Origin: Magnetococcales bacterium
Lineage (GTDB): Bacteria; Pseudomonadota; Magnetococcia; Magnetococcales; JADFWT01
DNA length: 38,196 nucleotides
Direction: 5' to 3'
NCBI GenBank assembly: GCA_015233785.1
Contig: JADFWT010000015.1
Coordinates: 1 to 38,196, forward strand
This document shows positions 25,732 to 31,427 of the stretch, piece by piece. The notes beneath the pieces are model-generated. The model was not told the origin of the DNA, made no database searches, and worked only from the letters and a program-made list of their open reading frames with translations. The first letter of the stretch is position 1, and each line of letters starts with the position of its first letter. Made by a program: the position numbers and the translations under genes.

Positions 25732-26421
25732 TCAGCTTGCTAACTTGGCGTGCTTGGCGACTGGTCGCTTTGTACGCCGTTTTTTGGCAAGCGATGGGTA
25801 GAGCTTCTTGGCCAGCCCCAAAAACTCCTGGGCAGCCTTACTCCTGGGAGAGAGCTCAAAAACAGCGCGTCCTTCGCTGAATGAGCGCCGGTAGGCGGTG
25901 CGCTGTCCTATACGATCCTTGAGCACCGTTACCCGAGAGAGATAGGTCAGAGCCTCCTCGGTTTCGTCCGATTCACGCAGGCCGGGATGGGTATCGGCCC
26001 GATTGACAAACAACACCACTTCCGGCCAGTCACGCTTTCTGCCCACGGTCTCGGCAATGATGTCCAAAAAACGCTGTGTGGACCACACATCCGCCTGACT
26101 GGGCGGAACCGGAACCACAATTCGATCCGCCATCAAAATGGCCTGTCTCATGGTCCAACGATTAGAAGCGCTGATATCCATCAACGCATGGCCCTTATGC
26201 TCCTTAAGGATCGGCTCCGGATCGGTGTCGGGGCGATAGGCGTTGATAAACGGCTCAACCCCCTCTTCCTTACGCAACTCCACCACCTCACTCAATGTGG
26301 CCTGAGGATCCAGGTCGAAAGCCACCACGTTCTCACCAGCATGTGCCAGCCAGACCGCCAGATTAAAGGTAATGGTACTCTTTCCGCACCCACCTTTTAG
26401 ATTTCCGATAACTGTGACCAT
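25732..26421 (-). CDS. ParA/MinD-like ATPase
   Basis: This 229-residue P-loop ATPase belongs to the ParA/MinD superfamily. It has a deviant Walker A (KGGCGKST, 9-16, with signature lysine K9 and catalytic K14), an A' motif FDLDPQAT (35-42) and a Walker B-like segment ALMDISAS (79-86). Such ATPases position plasmids, chromosomes, carboxysomes, storage granules or chemosensory arrays. There is no N-terminal helix-turn-helix and no ParB gene or parS-like repeat nearby, so it is a cargo-positioning orphan type rather than a partition operon. The very basic C-terminus (KKRRTKRPVAKHAK) could bind DNA or acidic lipid. The start at 26421 has no ribosome site and a weak promoter is close, so a leaderless mRNA is possible. 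It is paired with the membrane coiled-coil gene 26 bp downstream. Confidence 0.9.
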   Translation of the reverse strand: MVTVIGNLKGGCGKSTITFNLAVWLAHAGENVVAFDLDPQATLSEVVELRKEEGVEPFINAYRPDTDPEPILKEHKGHALMDISASNRWTMRQAILMADRIVVPVPPSQADVWSTQRFLDIIAETVGRKRDWPEVVLFVNRADTHPGLRESDETEEALTYLSRVTVLKDRIGQRTAYRRSFSEGRAVFELSPRSKAAQEFLGLAKKLYPSLAKKRRTKRPVAKHAKLAS

Positions 26422-26430
26422 AGTACGTTC

Positions 26431-26459
26431 AAATTACGCTAATTGGTCGGCACAATCAA
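26431..26459 (-). promoter_or_regulatory. Weak promoter candidate for the ParA operon
   Basis: On the minus strand TTGATT (26459-26454) and TAATTT (26436-26431) are 17 bp apart. Transcription would begin within a few bases of the ATG at 26421, consistent with the missing ribosome site. The -10 match is poor. Confidence 0.3.
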
Positions 26460-26551
26460 GGTTACCCGGTACGCCAAACGCCCTGGCAGGCAACGCCCGA
26501 AATCGCTGCATCCGTCAAAAAAATCACTGGTCCAATATCCAGAAATAAATC

Positions 26552-26586
26552 GGGGGGAGCGCCTCCATGACAGATTCGCTCCCCCC
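26552..26586 (-). terminator. Strong hairpin after the first sulfur-globule-type gene
   Basis: CGCTCCCCCC (26577-26586) and GGGGGGAGCG (26552-26561) form a perfect 10-bp stem with a 15-nt loop. On the minus strand it is followed by GATTTATTTCT. It separates the secreted-protein unit from the ParA operon. Confidence 0.7.
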
Positions 26587-26624
26587 ATACCGCATCACTC
26601 ATTTAAACATAGAGCGATTCAAGC

Positions 26625-27068
26625 TTACTTGCTCTCGGCGGCAGGCTTCTCAGCGGCAGGCGCACGAGGAGGTGCACCGTAGGGGCCGGCACCGTAAGGG
26701 CCGTAGTAAGGATTGCCGCCATAAGGACCGCCCCAGTTGTTGTTGTTCCAGCCGTTGTTCCAGCCGTTGTTCCAGCCGTTGTTCATGTTGTTGTTCCAGT
26801 TGTTGTTGCCATAGCCGTTGCCATAGCCACCAACATCACCACCCATGTTGAAGCCGATGTTGCCACGGGCGTTGCCGCCGCCATGACCGCCACCGTTGTT
26901 GTTCCAGCCGTTGTTCCAGCCGTTGTTCCAGTTATTGCTGTTGTTGTTGTTCCAGCCGTTGTTGCCCCAACCCGGACCCCAGCCCCAAGCTTCGGCGCTA
27001 CCGGAAGTCAACATGGCCATTCCACCGAACAGAGCGGCGATCGCAAGAATCTTCATACCATTCTTCAT
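26625..27068 (-). CDS. Sulfur-globule-type secreted Gly/Asn/Trp-rich protein
   Basis: A signal peptide (MKNGMKILAIAALFGGMAML, ending GSAEA) precedes a mature protein of about 115 residues made almost entirely of Gly, Asn, Trp, Tyr and Pro. It has repeated GWNN tetrapeptides, a central GNARGNIGFNMGGDVGGYG segment, a C-terminal YGPYGAGPYGAPP segment and a short Pro/Ala/Lys tail. Composition, signal peptide and size match the sulfur globule protein family (Sgp), which forms the protein coat around extracytoplasmic sulfur in sulfur-oxidising bacteria. A prion-like or matrix structural role is the alternative. ATG 27068 has GGAG nine bases upstream; an in-frame GTG at 27083 was rejected. The central segment is shared with the next gene upstream, so the two are paralogues. 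Confidence 0.7.
   Translation of the reverse strand: MKNGMKILAIAALFGGMAMLTSGSAEAWGWGPGWGNNGWNNNNSNNWNNGWNNGWNNNGGGHGGGNARGNIGFNMGGDVGGYGNGYGNNNWNNNMNNGWNNGWNNGWNNNNWGGPYGGNPYYGPYGAGPYGAPPRAPAAEKPAAESK
26742..26777 (-). repeat. 12-bp tandem repeats encoding GWNN (3 units)
   Basis: GTTGTTCCAGCC on the plus strand occurs as three exact head-to-tail units (26742-26753, 26754-26765, 26766-26777). The coding strand reads Gly-Trp-Asn-Asn. Confidence 0.9.
26898..26931 (-). repeat. Second block of 12-bp GWNN repeats
   Basis: Two exact GTTGTTCCAGCC units (26898-26909 and 26910-26921) plus a partial third to 26931, in the same gene as the block at 26742-26777. Exact repeats of this kind allow slippage and length variation. 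Confidence 0.85.
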
Positions 27069-27170
27069 AACTTTAAACTCCACAGACTGCGTTGTTTACT
27101 AAATGTACGCGCATCATCGCGCCTTTAAGTGCGGGGGGGAATCGTGTTCCTCATCCACCGCATGGGGAAA

Positions 27171-27191
27171 GCCGACCTCGTTACCGTCGGC
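27171..27191 (-). other. Hairpin directly after the second sulfur-globule-type gene
   Basis: GCCGAC (27171-27176) pairs with GTCGGC (27186-27191) over a 9-nt loop, starting four bases after the stop codon at 27195-27197. On the minus strand TTTCCCC follows. It may be a partial terminator or a stability element that sets the ratio of the two globule-type proteins. Confidence 0.45.
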
Positions 27192-27194
27192 CCT

Positions 27195-27587
27195 CTACCA
27201 GCCCCAACCGGGACCGCCCCAACCTGGACCGCCCCAACCGGGGCCGTTCCACGGATTCCAACCATTGTTCCAGTTGTTTCCGTTATTCCAGTTATTGCCG
27301 TTGTTCCAGAGATTGTCCCAGTTATTATTCCAGAGACCATCCCCCCAGCCACCGACATCTCCGCTGATGTTGAAGCCGATATTACCACGGGCGTTGCCGC
27401 CGCCGTAGCCATTGCCGTTATTGCCCCAACCATTGTTCCAATTGTTGCCGTTATTCCAATTGTTGCCGTTATTCCAGTTATTGCCACCCCAAGGGCCCCA
27501 ACCCCAGGCTTCGGCAGTATCTGCACTCATCAGCGTGGCCGCACCCAGAAAGGCCGCCAGCGCCAACATTCCCACGGTTTTCTTCAT
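27195..27587 (-). CDS. Sulfur-globule-type secreted Asn/Gly/Trp-rich protein
   Basis: This 130-residue protein has a signal peptide (MKKTVGMLALAAFLGAATLM, ending DTAEA) followed by two blocks of NNWNNG hexapeptides. They flank a central GNARGNIGFNISGDVGGWG segment almost identical to the neighbouring paralogue. The C-terminus consists of GPGWGG repeats. Like other sulfur globule proteins it has no Cys and few charged residues. AAGGAG stands eight bases before ATG 27587, a strong site that fits high expression. It lies between the Tyr/Gly/Pro-rich protein gene and the shorter-repeat paralogue. The family call rests on composition and context. Confidence 0.72.
   Translation of the reverse strand: MKKTVGMLALAAFLGAATLMSADTAEAWGWGPWGGNNWNNGNNWNNGNNWNNGWGNNGNGYGGGNARGNIGFNISGDVGGWGDGLWNNNWDNLWNNGNNWNNGNNWNNGWNPWNGPGWGGPGWGGPGWGW
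27264..27317 (-). repeat. 18-bp imperfect tandem repeats, block 1
   Basis: Three successive 18-bp units (27264-27281, 27282-27299 and a diverged 27300-27317) encode the C-terminal Asn/Trp block. Confidence 0.75.
27432..27485 (-). repeat. 18-bp tandem repeats, block 2
   Basis: Three near-identical units of the type GTTATTCCAATTGTTGCC (27432-27449, 27450-27467, 27468-27485) encode the N-terminal NNWNNG hexapeptides. Confidence 0.85.
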
Positions 27588-27670
27588 GTCTGTGCTCCTT
27601 ACCCAAATGATGGAAAAGAAAACTCAACCCCGCCACGTCCAGATACGCCATCGCAGATGGTCAGGACGTT

Positions 27671-28321
27671 TCACCAGATCCAAGGGTTATTCTGACTCCA
27701 GGGCGACCGATTACCATCGGCATAGCCGCCATACCTCCTTGGATCATCCCAGCCATAATAGCCCGCGGCACCCCTTCCTGGGGGATACCCACCTCCCCAT
27801 CCTGGCGGGGGAGCCCCATAGGGTCCGGGACCGTATGGACCATAGCCGTAAGCCGGTGGTCCACCATCATTTCCGTATCCGTACAAACGCCCCGGCGTCG
27901 CGCCCCAGGGATCGTAACCCACTAGCGGTGGACTCATGTAGCGAGCCCCCCAGGGGTCGTAACGAAACAGCCTCTCCGGTTGGCGCTGCTGAAGCACCTG
28001 ACGCTCCCGAAGAGTTCGCGCCCGATCCATGGAGTCGGATGACTTGGGTGCAGGCAGCGCTTCTGTCGCTGTCGTTTGCCCACCATCCCGATTCGCCCCT
28101 TGGACCATTTCCCCTTGGAACGATTTCATGAAGCGACCAAAATTGCGCCCCATATATTCGGCATCGCCACTTCCGGTACTTGGCATGGCCATTCCGGTAC
28201 CAGCCTGTGCCATGGAGCGGGCCAAATCCATCTCTGCAAAAGAGGCCGATGGAGCACCCAATCCCAAGATCATCATCAGCATCGGGACCGATCTCCGTTT
28301 CGAGATAATGGAGCGGTTCAT
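27671..28321 (-). CDS. Secreted Tyr/Gly/Pro-rich protein of the globule-type cluster
   Basis: I do not recognise a named family. The 216-residue protein has a long basic signal peptide (MNRSIISKRRSVPMLMMILG, cut near ASFA). A polar middle region follows, with a helical RARTLRERQVLQQRQPERLF stretch. Two YDPWGA motifs and a C-terminal 80 residues built from Tyr, Gly and Pro come next. The segment YGPGPYGAPP is shared with the sulfur-globule-type protein at 26625-27068, which links it to the same assembly. GAGGAGGG lies eight bases before ATG 28321. It is the first gene of a three-gene unit that continues into the two globule-type genes, with its own promoter candidate at 28451-28479. Confidence 0.72.
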   Translation of the reverse strand: MNRSIISKRRSVPMLMMILGLGAPSASFAEMDLARSMAQAGTGMAMPSTGSGDAEYMGRNFGRFMKSFQGEMVQGANRDGGQTTATEALPAPKSSDSMDRARTLRERQVLQQRQPERLFRYDPWGARYMSPPLVGYDPWGATPGRLYGYGNDGGPPAYGYGPYGPGPYGAPPPGWGGGYPPGRGAAGYYGWDDPRRYGGYADGNRSPWSQNNPWIW

Positions 28322-28404
28322 CGGTCTCACCCTCCTCAATCCTCCAGACACTCCACCCAATCAAATGGGCAACCAAATCTACAACCTATTATTCATCAAC
28401 ACGT

Positions 28405-28425
28405 TACCCCATTCGATAGGGGGTA
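28405..28425. promoter_or_regulatory. Palindrome in the leader of the secreted-protein unit
   Basis: TACCCC (28405-28410) and GGGGTA (28420-28425) form an inverted repeat with a 9-bp centre, between the promoter candidate at 28451-28479 and the gene start at 28321. It could be an operator or a leader hairpin. Confidence 0.35.
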
Positions 28426-28450
28426 TATTCAAATATTATAAAATTCTAAT

Positions 28451-28479
28451 ATACTAGGTATATATCGGCCCTTCGCCAA
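28451..28479 (-). promoter_or_regulatory. Promoter candidate for the globule-type operon
   Basis: On the minus strand TTGGCG (28479-28474) and TAGTAT (28456-28451) are 17 bp apart in a distinctly AT-rich 150-bp patch. A perfect TATAAT (28440-28435) lies just downstream but has no matching -35 box. It would drive 28321 through 26625. Confidence 0.4.
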
Positions 28480-28584
28480 CAATCAACAATAAAATTTATT
28501 ATGGCAACATATCCAAGCTTTGGGCAATGGCTCATCTATGTTCCGCCGCCTCTCCTGATCCTTGATTCTACAACACCATTTCAC

Positions 28585-29265
28585 TCAGCGACCCATACGA
28601 CGCGGTGCAACCGGAGCGGCAGGACGAGTCACTTCATAATTCCTGGGTACTCTAAACAGCTCATCAGATTGACGCCCTTCCTGAATATTCAGCATGTGCA
28701 TGGAAGATCCATTGGCATACTCCTCCCGCACCGCTACCTTAAGCCTGGGATCCACCCAGAGACGTGAATACTGCATCTTGCCATTATTGGGGTTGCGACG
28801 CCCCACTTCCCACATCACTACCGAACGCCCAGACACCACAGAACGCCCCACTTTTCGACACTGCACGCCTCGATTGGGCTCCTTGCAGGGACTACCATCT
28901 TCATCCGGCAGTGGAGGCCGTGCAGCCGACACGCCCTGATGCTGTATCATGCGCTTCTGGTCGGGGAACAACATCCACGCCTGCTTGGCGTCCGGGTGAA
29001 AAATCATCACCACCGGCTGCTCTTTTATCCGTCCTTCCGTTCGAACCCCAAGCCGATCCACATAAATACGCCCTTTGGCACTCTTCTCCGGCTGGGTGGG
29101 ATCGGTACGCACCACCGTAGCCGAAAAGGGTACAGGAGGCCCGGACCATGCCCAGAGCGCCCCAGGCACACCGCCCAAAGCCATCATCACCCAAATAAGC
29201 GCGCTCAGCAGCTTCCAAATCCGTAGTCTAACAAAACCCGACTTCCCATGAACGTTCTCTACCAT
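28585..29265 (-). CDS. Periplasmic LolA/DUF4412-like protein
   Basis: This 226-residue protein has an N-terminal hydrophobic segment (IWKLLSALIWVMMALGGVPG) ending near LWA. A beta-rich domain follows whose order of segments recalls LolA-like/DUF4412 proteins: PVPFSATVVRT, KGRIYVDRLGVRTEGR, PVVMIFHPDAKQAWMLFPDQ and SRLWVDPRLKVAVREEY. Members bind lipid acyl chains or other hydrophobic ligands; the ligand here is unknown. Two Cys (in SPCKEP and VQCRKV) may form a disulfide. The ATG at 29265 overlaps the upstream stop by seven bases (ATGGTAG), implying translational coupling. It is the last gene of a three-gene operon of secreted proteins. Confidence 0.65.
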   Translation of the reverse strand: MVENVHGKSGFVRLRIWKLLSALIWVMMALGGVPGALWAWSGPPVPFSATVVRTDPTQPEKSAKGRIYVDRLGVRTEGRIKEQPVVMIFHPDAKQAWMLFPDQKRMIQHQGVSAARPPLPDEDGSPCKEPNRGVQCRKVGRSVVSGRSVVMWEVGRRNPNNGKMQYSRLWVDPRLKVAVREEYANGSSMHMLNIQEGRQSDELFRVPRNYEVTRPAAPVAPRRMGR

Positions 29266-30200
29266 CGCGGTCCCGACGGCCCATAAGCCCCACCCGGCGC
29301 ACCTCCCCACCAGCCTCGATAACGATCCTCCGCCCGCGCCGGCGTTGACCATGGTGGGCGCGGAGAGATGGCCTTACCGGCCGCACTATTCCGACCACCA
29401 TTCCGGCCATCGTCCCGATAGTCAGGACCACCGCTTTGGTTGGTCCGCTCAGTCCCTTTGCTACCACCATGCCTCATAGACGGTGGACGCAGATGACCAC
29501 GCCCAGGATCATAGGGGGTGTAGCGTGGCCGCAATGGCGGCGTCCCATAGGGCGTTGGCTCATAAGGGGTATTGCGGCCGTTCTGAGACCAACGGGAACG
29601 GCCATAACCCGGAAAGCCTCTGGCATCATAAGGCTGGCTTTGATAGCCCTTACCCATCCTCTCCTGGCGTGGATCGTTCCACGAACCGCTGCGAAACTGT
29701 GAAGGGGCATCACCACCACCCCTTCCATAGGCAGGATAGGCTCCAGGAGCCCCATGCCAACTACGCGCGGACGGGAGCATCCGACCCTCTTCTTGGGCGT
29801 AACGGGCGTCGGGCATTCCCGGCAGCTCACCGCCCCAAGGACGAGTACTTTCAGCAGCTCCCTGAGGACCAAAAACCGCCTCTTCCCGCCCTTTGCGCAG
29901 ATAGTGATCGCCATACCAGCGCCAGCGCTGCTGACCTTCATTCGCCTGCTGAACCGCCGCTCCACTCTGGCTCGGGGGTTGAGCCTGAGATTGCGCGGTC
30001 CAACTCGGTGCATGCCAACTACCGACGGCATAGGGCTGATAACCGGGGCTGGAAGACCAACTCTGACCATGGACGGCTGAACGACCACCATTTTGCGGTG
30101 CCGCCGCAAACCAATCGGTCTGCGCCTGGAGAGGGCTACCGGGCAGGCCAAGCGCAAATCCAACACAGAGCGCCGCCATATAGGACCATCTCAAACGCAT
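29259..30200 (-). CDS. Secreted Gly/Pro/Tyr/Arg-rich low-complexity protein
   Basis: No family is recognised. The 313-residue protein has a signal peptide (MRLRWSYMAALCVGFALGLP, ending PLQAQ). About 285 residues of Gly, Pro, Ser, Tyr, Trp, Gln and Arg follow, predicted to be disordered, with motifs such as YEPTPYGTPP and GGAPGGAYGPSG and no Cys in the mature part. Its start codon shares one base with the upstream stop (TAATG) and its end overlaps the LolA-like gene. The composition suggests a structural or matrix protein of the envelope, related in style to the globule-type proteins downstream. Confidence 0.7.
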   Translation of the reverse strand: MRLRWSYMAALCVGFALGLPGSPLQAQTDWFAAAPQNGGRSAVHGQSWSSSPGYQPYAVGSWHAPSWTAQSQAQPPSQSGAAVQQANEGQQRWRWYGDHYLRKGREEAVFGPQGAAESTRPWGGELPGMPDARYAQEEGRMLPSARSWHGAPGAYPAYGRGGGDAPSQFRSGSWNDPRQERMGKGYQSQPYDARGFPGYGRSRWSQNGRNTPYEPTPYGTPPLRPRYTPYDPGRGHLRPPSMRHGGSKGTERTNQSGGPDYRDDGRNGGRNSAAGKAISPRPPWSTPARAEDRYRGWWGGAPGGAYGPSGPRW

Positions 30201-31309
30201 TAAAGTTGCCCCTTTCCGGCATCAACCGATGGCTCTGGATCCTTATCCGCACCAGTGGTCGACACGGCATTGGCTTTCTCTGTCACAACAACAGGAGTGA
30301 CCGGATCCGAAGGAAGTGGAGGAGTTCCAGACGGGCCAACAGGCTGACCTTGGGGAGGGAGATTCCCTTGCCCGTTATAATGCCCATAGTGAGGCGCATA
30401 ACCCATCTGTCCGGCTGGCGGTCCATAGCCGCTCCGACCAGCCGGAAGAGTACCATGCATGGCGTGATCTTGTGGCGGGCCATAGATCATCTGACCCTGA
30501 GGAGCATACCCCTGTTGCCCTTGTGGATAGCCATAGCCGCTCGGCCCATATTGGGGAGCATGCGCCATTTGACCCTGGGGAGTCCCATGGCCAAAGTCCC
30601 CCTGCCCCTGAGGTGCACCATACCCTTGCCCAGCATAAGGCCCGGCATGGCCCTGGGAAAACCGCCCACCGGGGGGATAATACCCTTGAGAAGCTTGCGA
30701 CGATTCGGGGCGATGCATCGAGACACCCTCACCACCATGAGCAGCAACACCAGGACTCATCCCGGTGCCTCCAGGAGGCATGCCAGGGCCTGTGGGTTGA
30801 TAATTCCGATAGCCGTATCGAGGCAACCATGAGGGAGATGGCGGCTGCCACCCCTGCTGCGAGGCCGAGGTAAAATCATGCCGCCGAGTGGGCGCATATC
30901 GATAGGGGTTGGCCGGATAAGGACGATAAAAATGGGTCTCTGTGGGCCAATCCTGGGGGGGTTTGACCTGCTCCTCCGGCGGTAGCCCCTCCGGTGCATT
31001 CATGGCAGGAACCTGAGCACTGAATCGGCGCGGCGGCGGAGGGCGATAACCATAGCCCCTCGACATGTCAGGCCCCGATCCAGGGTTCGGCTGCCCCTGC
31101 ACGGCCCCCTGAGATCCAGCACGAGCCCCAGGGCCATAGTTGGGAAGGCGATTGGTGGCAAGTGAGGGATCCTGCCCCATATCCGTCCAGTTGGGTTTGG
31201 CCCACTCGGGGGTCTCAAACGCCTCCACGGCCGTCATGCTTCCTGGGCCGCAGACAACGGCGGCACAGAGTGACAGAGCCGCGATACGATAAAAACGTGA
31301 TGGAGGCAT
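30200..31309 (-). CDS. Secreted Pro/Gly/Gln/Tyr-rich repeat protein
   Basis: No family is recognised. The 369-residue protein has a signal peptide (RIAALSLCAAVVCGPGSMTA, cut near VEA) and then a long disordered Pro/Gly/Gln/Tyr-rich chain. In its second half degenerate units of the form YGPPxGQMxYAPQ recur, for example YAPQGQMIYGPPQ and YGPPAGQMGYAPHYG. ATG 31309 was chosen because GGGGAG lies seven bases upstream and it gives a signal peptide; an earlier in-frame start at 31375 adds only non-conserved residues. It is the first gene of the operon 31309-28585 and is coupled by TAATG to the next. Confidence 0.72.
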   Translation of the reverse strand: MPPSRFYRIAALSLCAAVVCGPGSMTAVEAFETPEWAKPNWTDMGQDPSLATNRLPNYGPGARAGSQGAVQGQPNPGSGPDMSRGYGYRPPPPRRFSAQVPAMNAPEGLPPEEQVKPPQDWPTETHFYRPYPANPYRYAPTRRHDFTSASQQGWQPPSPSWLPRYGYRNYQPTGPGMPPGGTGMSPGVAAHGGEGVSMHRPESSQASQGYYPPGGRFSQGHAGPYAGQGYGAPQGQGDFGHGTPQGQMAHAPQYGPSGYGYPQGQQGYAPQGQMIYGPPQDHAMHGTLPAGRSGYGPPAGQMGYAPHYGHYNGQGNLPPQGQPVGPSGTPPLPSDPVTPVVVTEKANAVSTTGADKDPEPSVDAGKGQL

Positions 31310-31427
31310 TCCAAATCTCCCCGTAACAACGTTGCTCGTATGTACCCGATCTGAACAGAGGCCTTGCAAGACCACCGCTCAACTCCTCCACCCTACTCGA
31401 AATGACGCGGCAGCAACAATCCCCGTG

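Noticed and set aside
25732-26421. Plasmid or chromosome partition (parAB) locus
   Set aside because: No ParB-like gene and no centromere-like repeats were found; the partner is a membrane coiled-coil protein.
26742-26931. Regular short repeats that could suggest a CRISPR-like array
   Set aside because: Units are 12 bp, head to tail without spacers, and lie in frame inside a secreted-protein gene.
27129-28131. Plus-strand frames of hydrophobic Val/Ile/Pro character over the globule-type genes
   Set aside because: They are antisense readings of the Asn/Gly/Trp repeats. The minus-strand frames start with strong ribosome sites and signal peptides.
29483-30832. 449-codon plus-strand frame across two secreted-protein genes
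   Set aside because: It arises from the Pro/Gly-rich codon composition. The minus strand has signal peptides, ribosome sites and coupled stop/start overlaps.
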